Origin: Leptospira sp. 96542 | GTDB taxonomy: Bacteria; Spirochaetota; Leptospiria; Leptospirales; Leptospiraceae | NCBI GenBank assembly: GCA_029310945.1 | Contig: JARJFC010000062.1 | Coordinates: 1-17,484 of the forward strand | Direction: 5' to 3' | Length of the DNA: 17,484 nt | Notes under the pieces: generated by a model | The model's input: the letters and a program-made list of their open reading frames with translations, nothing else | Told to the model about the DNA's origin: nothing | Databases searched by the model: none | In this document: one piece after another, positions 1 through 6,502 of the stretch | Position numbering within the stretch: the stretch's first letter is position 1 | How the letters are laid out: each line of letters starts with the position of its first letter | Made by a program: the position numbers and the translations under genes

Positions 1-317
1 AGGCTGTTCACGGTCACTGGCACCATGGCCCCGTTCTCGGCCAGCTCGGGCACCTGCAACTGGATCTGCTGCTCGCCGACCTCGACCACGGGTGCCGCGC
101 CGAGGATGTGTCGCAGCGCGTCAGCCGGTGTCTCGGCCTGGAAGGCGGGGGAACGGCTGGCGATGGGCCGCTGGGAGGTCTGCGCCCCTGCCGCCGCCGC
201 GCCACCGCTGTACAGGCCCAGCGACGCGAGTGCCCGCAAGGCACCGGTGCCCCAGGATCCCAGTGTGAGTCCCGTGGCAGCCAGTGTCCTGATCATGGAG
301 CGACGGTCGTCGATCAT
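1..317 (-). CDS. soxY: SoxY, thiosulfate-oxidation carrier subunit (N-terminal part, cut by the window edge)
   Basis: SoxY pairs with SoxZ and carries sulfur intermediates covalently on a C-terminal cysteine in the periplasmic Sox cycle. About 105 N-terminal residues are visible; the GGCGG-type carrier tail lies outside the window. The protein starts MIDDRRSMIRTLAATGL, a twin-arginine signal followed by a hydrophobic stretch, as expected for a Tat-exported SoxY. The mature start (SPAFQAETPADAL) and the segment IQLQVPELAENGAMVPVTV are typical of the family. I chose the ATG at 317 because it retains the RR motif; a second ATG at 296 would lose it. No clear ribosome site is seen. This is a host gene flanking the element. 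The identification is by recognised family sequence, not by a search. Confidence 0.85.
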   Translation of the reverse strand, partial: MIDDRRSMIRTLAATGLTLGSWGTGALRALASLGLYSGGAAAAGAQTSQRPIASRSPAFQAETPADALRHILGAAPVVEVGEQQIQLQVPELAENGAMVPVTVNS

Positions 318-373
318 GGGCGGTTGGCAGGGGCTGTGTGTGCAGTTGTGGAGGGGCGGATCACCAAGCAAAA

Positions 374-404
374 GCGCCAGCATGGAATGAACCTATGCTG
401 GCGC
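374..404 (-). terminator. Hairpin terminator behind the soxY start
   Basis: A perfect 10-bp inverted repeat (GCGCCAGCAT / ATGCTGGCGC) encloses an 11-nt loop. On the minus strand it is followed by TTTTGCTTGG, a short T run. It would stop transcription arriving from the right before soxY. On the plus strand the tract that follows (CTTGCGTTGTTTTG) is poorer. Confidence 0.55.
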
Positions 405-937
405 CTTGCGTTGTTTTGGGGTGGCTGATGGGATTCATCATTTGCGCACCCCGACCTATATAAATCAATCACTTAGCGGCGTTCCCGCTGCGTCTGTACC
501 CGGCCAGTATCCGGTGAACATTGGCTCAATGGTAACGCATTGCGCCCTCATCGGTCACCGCTGCGCTCGTTCTGAACTCCTCTCGGTTCCTCGATGGTCT
601 CGGAGGTAGGGCTTGTTATTGATTTCTCGTCTCGGCAAGATGCCTCCGCGCACCTAGTTAGCGCATTCAACGCCATCAACCGAGACACCATGACCTTTTC
701 TTTTCGCTCGTTCACACTGGAACTCACCCGCACTTTCCTTTACGCCGAATTGGGCCGCCGCTCTGCATTCGTCAAGTTCCGCTCAGGGTTCCCCGTGTGG
801 GACTTTGAGAAGCGCCGCGAGAAGGGCGGAACGATGCTTTGGGGGTTGGGCATGCATGCGGTAATCAGTGCTAAGTGATGCGGGGGAGCAGGCCGTGGCG
901 AATAACTTTTCTATGCACCGCCCCAAAGAGCGTTGGA
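405..937. other. Left-end intergenic stretch; probable element boundary lies here
   Basis: This 533-base stretch separates the soxY hairpin from the first clear cargo gene. It holds one doubtful plus-strand ORF (594-878) and a TATATA-like tract near 457-463. I looked for a direct repeat of the right junction (around 17340-17360) or of the DNA beside the integrase stop and found none, so the left attachment site is not located. Confidence 0.4.
594..878 (+). CDS. Doubtful small hypothetical protein, 94 aa
   Basis: This ORF has an ATG start just after an in-frame stop (573-575) and ends at 878. Codon third positions are fairly GC-rich, and the later part (for example FRSFTLELTRTFLYAELGRR) reads like a normal protein. 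No ribosome site is visible, no family is recognised, and the minus strand is also open across part of it. It may be a remnant or chance ORF. Confidence 0.28.
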   Translation: MVSEVGLVIDFSSRQDASAHLVSAFNAINRDTMTFSFRSFTLELTRTFLYAELGRRSAFVKFRSGFPVWDFEKRREKGGTMLWGLGMHAVISAK

Positions 938-1831
938 TTAGCCTGGCAAGCTGTCCAGATTGTTGATCACAACAAAATCGCGGCCAAAAGTAGAAAGCCC
1001 CCACTTGTCGAAGCGCTCGTCGGTCTTGTTTACTAACTTCGCTTTTTTTAGCTCATCCAAAAATCGTCTGGTCACCGATAGATTCACTTGGGTCATTTGT
1101 GCGATTTCATCACTGTTGCCTGAGGCAGGCTTTGAAGACAAATACCGCAGAATTGCCTTGGCCTCTTTCGATTCCAGTGCCAAGTTTGGATTTTCCGCAA
1201 TCGCCGACAGAATTTCTTGCCGTGACGGCAATGCAGGAGTGTCGATATGCTGCTTAGTCGCACTGTCTGGGTCGTAGTTTTCGTCAAAATCGGATAGGGT
1301 CCGGGTGAGCACATTGCTGGCCGTGGAGCTAGGCTGAGACTTTAGGGTGCCTAGCTCGGTCTCCGCCTTTTGGAGGGCCTCCCTTATCTGTTCCACACGT
1401 GCTCGTAAATTCCCCAATTCTTCTGCATCGGCTGCACGTTCCTTTTCATGGCGACGAACCATGGCCGTCTGTTCATCTTGGTTAACTAGTCGTTTTTCTT
1501 CTTTGCTCTTGACTGCATTGGAGATTTCAATTTGACGGGCGCGATAGAAGGAAATGATGCGCTTCGCAATAAACGGCCAAAGAAAGACGAAGAAACAGGT
1601 TGTCAGGAATGGATAGAGAAATCCGCCGCCCATGAATGCGGCAAATGCATCCGGATACAGCGCTGCAATGTTCCAGATTCGAGTGGCGGCTGTCTCGTTA
1701 TCAAAGATGTAAAGAAAGAACTTGTAGTTCCAGCCAATCCAGCTAAAGACAAAGGCAAACGTAAATGGATTTGAAGTTCGCTCGTTCACATTGGCTATGA
1801 GTGACGACCAGATATCTTTCAGCGTTTCCAC
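938..1831 (-). CDS. Membrane-anchored coiled-coil protein with C-terminal winged helix, 297 aa
   Basis: No named family is recognised. Two hydrophobic segments (about residues 22-43 and 66-90) form an N-terminal hairpin anchor. A highly charged region rich in E, K, R and Q (about 100-165) is likely a cytoplasmic coiled coil. A low-complexity linker follows, then a C-terminal domain (about 205-290) that reads as a winged helix: an EIAQMTQVNLSVTRRFLDEL helix-turn-helix followed by KAKLVNKTDERFDKWGLSTFG. The GTG at 1831 is supported by AGAGAGG six bases upstream. Its codons are AT-richer than those of the plus-strand backbone genes, which suggests cargo of separate origin. The anchor plus DNA-binding-like tail is reminiscent of sensor or effector proteins in phage-defence loci, but that is inference. 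Confidence 0.8.
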   Translation of the reverse strand: METLKDIWSSLIANVNERTSNPFTFAFVFSWIGWNYKFFLYIFDNETAATRIWNIAALYPDAFAAFMGGGFLYPFLTTCFFVFLWPFIAKRIISFYRARQIEISNAVKSKEEKRLVNQDEQTAMVRRHEKERAADAEELGNLRARVEQIREALQKAETELGTLKSQPSSTASNVLTRTLSDFDENYDPDSATKQHIDTPALPSRQEILSAIAENPNLALESKEAKAILRYLSSKPASGNSDEIAQMTQVNLSVTRRFLDELKKAKLVNKTDERFDKWGLSTFGRDFVVINNLDSLPG

Positions 1832-1901
1832 GATGACCTCTCTCTAAGTATCGGTACGAATCCCAAGAGTTGCCGTAGCCCTCAACCCAGCGCCGGGACT
1901 C

Positions 1902-2137
1902 CTACGCCATCCCAACCACCCGGCGCATATTGACGCGATCCATAGCCATCCCCAGGTAGTCAACGGAGCAACCGTCAATTAGGCTGGCGATCCACCATGC
2001 GCCGGTTTTCAGGGCGTTCCCCAGTGAATCCAAAAGCTCATCATGGGAATTTCTGAAAACCTGATAGTGACCTGTTATCCAGTGTCGAGAATCAGCGCGA
2101 TGTGGTGGTAGGGCTCTTGGGCGGTTGGTTTCTTCAT
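1902..2137 (-). pseudogene. Small hypothetical gene broken by a frameshift (about 78 codons)
   Basis: On the minus strand an ATG at 2137, preceded by AAGGAATCCT as a good ribosome site, encodes MKKPTAQEPYHHIALILDTG and then meets TAA. The neighbouring frame is open across the same place and continues with a protein-like sequence (HYQVFRNSHDELLDSLGNAL, then KTGAWWIASLIDGCSVDYLG) to a TAG at 1902-1904. Total length is 236 bases, one short of a multiple of three, so a single-base loss or a -1 ribosomal slip would join the two parts. I see no obvious slippery heptamer, so a disabling mutation is likelier. Function is unknown. The frame relation was read by eye. Confidence 0.5.
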
Positions 2138-2185
2138 AGGATTCCTTCTTTGCTTGTGAGGAAGTCAGAAGAGTGACGCGGCGAT

Positions 2186-2662
2186 CTATCGCAATCCCGA
2201 AAATCTGGTGGGTGTGTTGGATGGTCGGGTTGGGTATACCAATCTAAGAACCGGCCTTCGCCCAACGATGTGCAATCGGATAAAGATTCGTTGTCCGTTT
2301 AATGCATCAGCATGCCAGTCGAAGTGATCTGCCCCGCAGAAATTCAATGTGAATGTCGAATGGGGAGCGATGTGGACGTCGCTATTGGCTTCAAGATCAG
2401 CGCTCTCAATATCGAAAAAATGGCGTCTCGGCCAATAGCCGGAGCAGTGCAGAAGCTGCCAGTGACCAAGAATCAAAGGGCGATTCGATAAATTGCGAAT
2501 AAGAATATCGTTGCCAACGTGAGAATCACTTGTGAATCTGTAGCCGATAACAACTCGGAAGCGATCCCGCCAAAGCTCTGCGAGTTTGACGATTGCGAGC
2601 AGGGTGGAGAGACCTGCGCCCCACCAAGCCAGAATGTTTAGGCCAGATTCAGGTGTCGGCAT
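2186..2662 (-). CDS. Hypothetical protein with one N-terminal membrane segment, 158 aa
   Basis: The first 30 residues hold one hydrophobic helix (LNILAWWGAGLSTLLAIVKL), followed by basic residues (WRDRFRV). The remaining 120 or so residues are soluble, with beta-like alternation (FRVVIGYRFTSDSHVGNDIL, then SNRPLILGHWQLL), possibly an immunoglobulin-like or similar sandwich. The positive residues after the helix suggest that the C-terminal part stays in the cytoplasm. No purine-rich ribosome site precedes the ATG at 2662. The gene lies 33 bases downstream of the AbiU2-like gene on the same strand, so the two may be co-transcribed. No family is recognised. Composition is AT-rich relative to the backbone. 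Confidence 0.7.
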   Translation of the reverse strand: MPTPESGLNILAWWGAGLSTLLAIVKLAELWRDRFRVVIGYRFTSDSHVGNDILIRNLSNRPLILGHWQLLHCSGYWPRRHFFDIESADLEANSDVHIAPHSTFTLNFCGADHFDWHADALNGQRIFIRLHIVGRRPVLRLVYPTRPSNTPTRFSGLR

Positions 2663-2695
2663 GATCGTAGGAGAGAGATTTGCGGGGATGTCGCG

Positions 2696-3637
2696 TCAGG
2701 CCAGAAATCCGTCTGCAACGTTGTAGGCCCACTTGTCCATTACCTCTGCCTGCTGGTTCCAGAATTCATGCAATGCTGGAATGTTTTTGCTCTGTACCCA
2801 TGGCCTGTCTAAGCGATCCATCACGTTGTACTGAGGGGTTGCAACTACCGTTCCAAACGGTTCATCGAAGAAGAAAAAGTGACCAATGAAGTTGGAGGTC
2901 CGTACGATGATTTTCAAAGCATCGTCGATGTCTTGATAAGTCGCAATCGGTATCGGTTTATCGTCTGGCACTCTCTCCGTGTGAGCCACGATCTTGTCCG
3001 CCATCGTACGGACTTTTGAAATTGCATTCGCACTTAGGCTTGCTCTGAGCGTTTCGAATACCTCGGGTACAACCGTGTCGTTTCGTTTCCTCTCGGTAAT
3101 CTTCCCACACAGCTTGTCGAAAGCCTCATGTCGCATGCGCGAGGAGTCGTATGCCTTGGGTCCAACTTTAGCTGCCCAGCGGAACATGGTTTCCGACTGC
3201 ATTGGGCTGTGGGGTTGAGCCGACTCCTGATCTTCGAAGGGTAGGCCATCGTTACACACAAAGAACTCCCGAGTTAGGAACTCAGGATGCCGCTCGATCT
3301 CGTGAAGGATGTTGGGAATTGAGATTGCACCCCTGCTCTTGTCTACTAGTCGCCTGATGCCCATTGTCATCAGCGTGGCATAACCGGCTGTCGCTAGATT
3401 CCACATGTCACCATTCACCATGCGGTTCGGTTCCAGCCTGCGGGCCTCATTTAGCGTTCGTAGCATCATCGTGTGCCAGACTAGATCGTAAACCTGCCTT
3501 GCGACTGATGTGTCACTGTCACCTTGGAGCTGAAAAAGGCATTTCAGGCGGTGCTCTCTATATGCCTCCAGTGATTTCCGCCGCTCCAATGGAACATCGC
3601 ATTTTTCAACGGGAAATTGATAGTTAGTAACGGACAT
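2696..3637 (-). CDS. AbiU2/HEPN-like hypothetical protein, 313 aa
   Basis: The region around residues 40-110 (VYDLVWHTMMLRTLNEARRL, then TAGYATLMTMGIRRLVDKSR, then ISIPNILHEIERH) resembles the all-helical AbiU2-like HEPN domain, where a central Arg-Leu-x-Asp helix is followed by a short helix starting with Ser/Ile. AbiU2-type proteins are linked to abortive infection, and HEPN domains are often RNases with an R-x4-6-H motif. I cannot point to a convincing catalytic RxxxxH here, so activity is not claimed. The C-terminal half (KIIVRTSNFIGHFFFFDEPF) has no recognised domain. The ATG at 3637 has AGGGAG five bases upstream. It is followed by the one-TM gene and sits among AT-rich cargo, which fits a defence role by inference. 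Confidence 0.72.
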   Translation of the reverse strand: MSVTNYQFPVEKCDVPLERRKSLEAYREHRLKCLFQLQGDSDTSVARQVYDLVWHTMMLRTLNEARRLEPNRMVNGDMWNLATAGYATLMTMGIRRLVDKSRGAISIPNILHEIERHPEFLTREFFVCNDGLPFEDQESAQPHSPMQSETMFRWAAKVGPKAYDSSRMRHEAFDKLCGKITERKRNDTVVPEVFETLRASLSANAISKVRTMADKIVAHTERVPDDKPIPIATYQDIDDALKIIVRTSNFIGHFFFFDEPFGTVVATPQYNVMDRLDRPWVQSKNIPALHEFWNQQAEVMDKWAYNVADGFLA

Positions 3638-3801
3638 GCGGCTCCCTATGGCGTTTGAATGCGCTACTCAGAATTTTTACCGCAGAAATTCGAGAGGGTA
3701 CCTCGATCATTGGCGACCGAAATCCCCCCCCTCCGGGGTGTCTGCGTATGAAATGGTCGGCGGCCTCGTGTGTGTTTTTCAGGAAGACATGGGGGACACC
3801 G

Positions 3802-4008
3802 TTACCACTCCCCCACGAGACCACACGCGGGGCACCTCCCCGCCTCACTAGGGTCTCGCCCTTCGCCCTCGTGCCGATCTTTCGCTGGGGCCGCATTCAA
3901 CTCCTCCCAGGAAGCCGGGACTAGCCCCACGGCATGGCAGCGGGGGCAAGCTATCTCAGCAAGATAGCGAACGGTGTCATGGTCATCAGCCCACACGGGA
4001 ATCTCCAT
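3802..4008 (-). CDS. Small zinc-ribbon protein, 68 aa
   Basis: Two CPxC-type knuckles, CPRC near residue 22 and CPAC near residue 60, flank a charged loop, giving a four-cysteine treble-clef or zinc-ribbon layout. Such short proteins are common in phages and islands and often bind DNA, RNA or RNA polymerase; the partner here is unknown. I chose the ATG at 4008; a GTG at 4017 in frame would add three residues. It lies downstream of the two tiny membrane protein genes on the same strand and is GC-rich like them, unlike the AT-rich genes further left. Confidence 0.55.
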   Translation of the reverse strand: MEIPVWADDHDTVRYLAEIACPRCHAVGLVPASWEELNAAPAKDRHEGEGRDPSEAGRCPACGLVGEW

Positions 4009-4083
4009 CGGCCCCACGGCGAGGCACCACGCGACAACAGTAGCGGGGAGTAGTGGTTTTCACAAGGGACGACGCAGGCCGCA

Positions 4084-4203
4084 TCACCGCAGCAAGGCCA
4101 CTAGGACGCAGAGCATGAGGCTGAGAAGGAGAAGAGCCAGTGCTCCAAAGGGATGACGTTCAAGGGTGACGATGAGGCGGGCAAGAGCATCAAGCTGGGA
4201 CAT
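4084..4203 (-). CDS. Tiny single-pass membrane protein, copy A, 39 aa
   Basis: An ATG at 4203 preceded by AAGGA at normal spacing opens a 39-codon gene. The product has a short amphipathic start (SQLDALARLIVTLERHPFG) and then one continuous hydrophobic helix (ALALLLLSLMLCVLVALLR). It is clearly paralogous to the ORF at 4401-4526 (shared LDALARL, LE-HP-G, AL, and a final LL-R pattern) and more distantly to 11158-11307. The layout suits a holin-like, toxin-like or regulatory micro-membrane protein, but no family is recognised. Conservation of protein pattern between copies is the main evidence that it is real. Confidence 0.6.
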   Translation of the reverse strand: MSQLDALARLIVTLERHPFGALALLLLSLMLCVLVALLR

Positions 4204-4400
4204 GAGTGATTCCTTTGTGCTGGTGGCGACGGCTTAAATGTGCCGTCACGACTGCCCCCGTGTCATGTGGACGCGGGCACTATTTTCATTTGACATAGGA
4301 CTATTGCTAGCCCTCCAGAGATCGCACAGTGCTGATCCTGAACCGCAAAACGGGTCAATGAATGGGGGGCTTGGCAAGGTGGGCCGCCGACAAGCGGGCC

Positions 4401-4526
4401 TCATCGCTGCAACAGAGACACCAAGGCACAGAGCAAGGCGGCCAGCGCGACAAGGGCCACGGTCCCCAAGGGGTGAGCCTCAAGGACAACAGCAAGGCGG
4501 GCGAGGGCATCAAGTGGGTTTTTCAT
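4401..4526 (-). CDS. Tiny single-pass membrane protein, copy B, 41 aa
   Basis: An ATG at 4526 opens a 41-codon gene whose product starts MKNPLDALARLAVVLEAHPL and ends in one hydrophobic helix (GTVALVALAALLCALVSLLQ). It aligns end to end with copy A at 4084-4203, with changes spread over many residues rather than a fresh DNA duplication, so the protein seems to be under selection. The ribosome site is weak (GTGAGAAC). It is the first minus-strand gene left of the res-like region and may head the minus-strand transcript. Function is unknown. Confidence 0.58.
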   Translation of the reverse strand: MKNPLDALARLAVVLEAHPLGTVALVALAALLCALVSLLQR

Positions 4527-4647
4527 TCGGGTCGTTCTCACGGTGGGTTGCGACACCCCCGAATTTGCCACCCGGCCCAACCCTTGTCCTGGTGAACCAG
4601 TTCACTTGACTTGTCGGCGGCTCTCCGACAAGAAAAACCTAGGCGGA

Positions 4648-4760
4648 GGCTCAAAAGGTGTAACTTATGAGCCATGCCAAACAATTGGGATTTGGTAGGT
4701 TCAAAAGATATTGACATGATATTTGAGCTAGGCTCATAATTAGTCATCATCTTTTGAGCC
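4648..4760 (+). promoter_or_regulatory. Candidate res site: three paired inverted repeats upstream of the resolvase
   Basis: Six half-sites resembling GGCTCAWAAG form three inverted pairs: 4648-4673 (26 bp), 4698-4729 (32 bp) and 4731-4760 (30 bp). The gaps between pairs are 24 and 1 bp. Tn3/gamma-delta res sites have three such subsites (28, 34 and 25 bp) with a gap of about 22 bp between I and II and a short gap between II and III, beside the resolvase gene, as here. By analogy the leftmost pair would be the crossover site. The repeats were seen directly; the role is inferred. They may also act as operators for resolvase autoregulation. Confidence 0.7.
4711..4740 (+). promoter_or_regulatory. 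Sigma-70-like promoter of the resolvase, inside the res-like site
   Basis: TTGACA at 4711-4716 and CATAAT at 4735-4740 are 18 bases apart and point at the resolvase start 35 bases downstream. The -35 box lies within the second repeat pair and the -10 box within the third, so bound resolvase would block it, as in Tn3-type autoregulation. Confidence 0.6.
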
Positions 4761-4774
4761 AAAGGGGCTACGCC

Positions 4775-5428
4775 ATGCCTACTACCCGCATCGCTTATTA
4801 CCGGGTGTCCACCCTTGATCAATCAATTGAGTCCCAGCGGAACGCCCTGCGTCGTGACCTTGGGATGGGCGAGGGGGAAGACTTCGCTTTTTCATTCGCC
4901 GATGAGGGCGTGAGCGGAGCAGTGCCAGCGGCTCACCGCCCGAAGTTCGCGGCCATGCTGCAAAAGGTGAGGGCCGGAGATACCGTGTGTGTCTATTCTG
5001 TGGACCGATTGGGCCGTGACGCCATAGACGTGCAAACCACTGTGCGGGCCTTGATTGACCAAGGCGTGACCGTGTATGTCCGGGGCTTGGGCAACATCGG
5101 CAAGGGTGTTGGGGAACTCATCTTGGCTGTGCTTTCCCAAGTGGCGGACATGGAGCGGCAGCGCATCCGGGAGCGCACAGAGGCGGGTAGACAACTTGCA
5201 CGGGAGACACTGGCAAGGACAGGCAAGACGCATCGGGATAAGGCCAGCATGGGGGCACCTTTTGCGGCCCAAGCGAAGGCAGGAACCACGCCGGAAGCGA
5301 TCGTGGAATGGCGTAGCGTGAACAACGCCAGTATCGCTGACACGGCGGAGAAATTCGGCATCAGCATTGCCACGGTTAAGCGATACACAGCCCAAGCCAA
5401 GGGCCAGCCCGCAGCCGTGGGGGCGTGA
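4775..5428 (+). CDS. Serine recombinase of the resolvase/invertase family, 217 aa
   Basis: Small serine resolvases cut both strands at the crossover site through a serine nucleophile and resolve multimers or cointegrates. The N-terminal domain begins IAYYRVSTLDQSIESQRNAL, giving R10 and the nucleophile S12. The family's paired arginines appear in DRLGRD (R78 and R81), and a long helix follows (VADMERQRIRERTEAGRQLA). The C-terminal helix-turn-helix (about 185-210, ADTAEKFGISIATVKRYTAQ) binds DNA. I chose the ATG at 4775, with AAAGGGG upstream; the TTG at 4754 lies inside the repeat array. A GTGA overlap at 5425-5428 offers a second start for the next gene. It is probably autoregulated through the adjacent array. 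Confidence 0.88.
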   Translation: MPTTRIAYYRVSTLDQSIESQRNALRRDLGMGEGEDFAFSFADEGVSGAVPAAHRPKFAAMLQKVRAGDTVCVYSVDRLGRDAIDVQTTVRALIDQGVTVYVRGLGNIGKGVGELILAVLSQVADMERQRIRERTEAGRQLARETLARTGKTHRDKASMGAPFAAQAKAGTTPEAIVEWRSVNNASIADTAEKFGISIATVKRYTAQAKGQPAAVGA

Positions 5429-5436
5429 GGCATCAC

Positions 5437-5736
5437 ATGGGAAGGAAACCAGTTGCAGACCCTGTTGCCGTCATCTCCTGGCAGCGGCAACAGAATGGTG
5501 GCGCGGGAACGAGTGACAGCAAGACGGCCCTCCACTTCGACATCAGCATCGCCACGGTGAAGCGATACCGAGCGGGTTACGCGGAGAGCCTGCGCATGCG
5601 TGTCGCCGACGCATTCAAAGAGTGGTCAAACAACAACCCTGAGGGTCTCAACATTGCTGCGATGGAGCGGCGGCATGGCTTGCCCGTGGACTCACTTCGG
5701 CGCTTCATTTACGGTGCTCCGCGCTCCCCTGTTTGA
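5437..5736 (+). CDS. Small helix-turn-helix protein sharing the resolvase's recognition motif, 99 aa
   Basis: Residues around 31-45 read FDISIATVKRYRAGYAES, almost the same as the helix-turn-helix at the end of the preceding resolvase (FGISIATVKRYTAQAKGQ). The DNA is similar too, so one is probably derived from the other. A second helix-turn-helix-like segment follows (LNIAAMERRHGLPVDSLRRF). The ATG at 5437 has GTGAGG about seven bases upstream; a GTG at 5425 overlapping the resolvase stop is an alternative. No catalytic domain is visible. It may bind the same GGCTCA-type repeats as a regulator or accessory factor, which is inference. Confidence 0.68.
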   Translation: MGRKPVADPVAVISWQRQQNGGAGTSDSKTALHFDISIATVKRYRAGYAESLRMRVADAFKEWSNNNPEGLNIAAMERRHGLPVDSLRRFIYGAPRSPV

Positions 5737-5748
5737 GGGCAATCCAAG

Positions 5749-5770
5749 GGCTGCCACAAAAGCCATTTTT
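5749..5770 (+). terminator. Weak terminator after the resolvase operon
   Basis: A short stem (GGCT / AGCC) with an 8-base loop is followed by TTTTT, 13 bases past the stop of the small helix-turn-helix gene. The stem is short, so termination may be partial. Confidence 0.3.
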
Positions 5771-5850
5771 GATAGTTTGGATGTATCGCTTTGCGGTATT
5801 TGATTGCTTGGGCTTTAATAAATTCCCCTTACAGAGGAGAGCCGTCGCCG

Positions 5851-5894
5851 CCAGTTGCGCCCCCACGATTCCCCAGCCCCGTGGGTGCAACTGG
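5851..5894 (+). promoter_or_regulatory. Strong stem-loop in the noncoding stretch
   Basis: CCAGTTGC (5851-5858) pairs with GCAACTGG (5887-5894), and CCCAC (5862-5866) pairs inside with GTGGG (5881-5885). No T run follows on the plus strand, so it is not a standard terminator. Its role is unknown. Confidence 0.45.
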
Positions 5895-5975
5895 CCCGAC
5901 TCCCGCTAAGGCCCTCAGGCAGCCCCCACGGCGCTTAAAGAGGTCTGGCACCTCTCACGGGTCATCCCGACTATC

Positions 5976-6015
5976 AAAACGCTCCAAAAGGCCGCTATTG
6001 GCCTCGGGACGTTTT
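5976..6015 (+). terminator. Terminator-like hairpin
   Basis: AAAACG (5976-5981) pairs with CGTTTT (6010-6015), and AGGCC (5989-5993) pairs with GGCCT (6000-6004), with TCC/GGG pairing between. The flanking A and T tracts could allow termination on either strand. A protein-like open frame without a start codon crosses the same bases, so the role is uncertain. Confidence 0.4.
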
Positions 6016-6388
6016 ACCAATCCAAGGAAAATTATGAACTGATTTAATGAACAGTATTGAGGCTGGCGCAGCAGATTTTTTCCAAGCGAAAAACTATCCA
6101 TGCTGGATCGCCCATTGCGTCAACATGAATAAGTCCTACTCTTAGAAGAAGCAGGCGACACCCCCCGCACCAAGCCTCTCCCCCCGGCCACCTCTAGGCC
6201 ATCCGCTGGCAACCCCAGCCCCCCGCCGTGTGCAATGCACGGTACCACCAGTCCCCACGCTGGCACCTCACCGCCCACCTCGGGCAACCCACTGGCCATT
6301 CCCGGCCACTCCCCGCAGGCCCTGCCGGATAACCACCGACTCCGCGCCTGCATTTCACCGCCAGCTTTCGCGCTGGCATCCACGCCCT

Positions 6389-6486
6389 AAACGCTTGTCC
6401 CTTCCTTGCCTGTGCCGCTCATGGTGCGGGTGTCATTGCCCATGCGTGGGCCATGTGCGGAGGGAACACAGGCAGCGAGGGGACAA
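6389..6486 (+). promoter_or_regulatory. Structured leader L1 of the gp15-like gene
   Basis: The RNA can fold into a near-perfect 20-position stem: 6395-6414 with 6467-6486, one C-C mismatch and two G-U pairs. A second stem pairs 6415-6424 with 6451-6460, with one mismatch. The apical part at 6428-6450 contains GGGTGTCATTGCCC and a TG-TGGG tail. The same three-part plan, with a similar apical sequence and the same AAACGCT start, precedes the gene at 9269. The stem ends 16 bases before the start codon, so it could control ribosome access, RNA stability or RNase processing. No known riboswitch is recognised. Confidence 0.65.
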
Positions 6487-6502
6487 ACCCTTAGGAACTT
6501 CA

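Larger units (their letters stand above)
5737..6502. other. Long hairpin-rich noncoding stretch upstream of the gp15-like gene
   Basis: This stretch of 766 bases has no convincing gene. The plus strand becomes strongly C-rich and G-poor from about 6150. Several stems are visible: 5851-5894, 5976-6015, CCGTG/CACGG near 6226-6242, GCCAGC/GCTGGC near 6360-6377, and the large leader at 6389-6486. The ORF that reads through from 6230 into the gp15-like gene looks like chance coding, because its amino acids are Pro/Arg-rich and the ribosome site is at 6503. Confidence 0.5.

Noticed and set aside
3624..3896. Minus-strand ORF of 90 codons between the AbiU2-like and zinc-ribbon genes
   Set aside because: It overlaps the better-supported zinc-ribbon gene in another frame and lacks a ribosome site or recognisable pattern.
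4754..4774. TTG start of the resolvase 7 codons upstream
   Set aside because: It lies inside the third repeat pair and has no ribosome site, while the ATG at 4775 does.
5908..6047. Open frame ending ...TFYQSKENYELI just before an ATG (TAATG) of a 32-codon ORF (6047-6145)
   Set aside because: The frame has no start codon after its upstream stop and crosses a terminator-like hairpin; the following ORF lacks a ribosome site. It could be a gene remnant, but support is too thin for a feature.
6389..6486. L1 and L2 as integron attC sites
   Set aside because: The paired ends do not show the RYYYAAC and GTTRRRY core sites, and no integron integrase is present.
6230..6502. N-terminal extension of the gp15-like ORF by 91 residues
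   Set aside because: The extension is Pro/Arg-rich, lies over the structured leader, and the ATG at 6503 has a good ribosome site.
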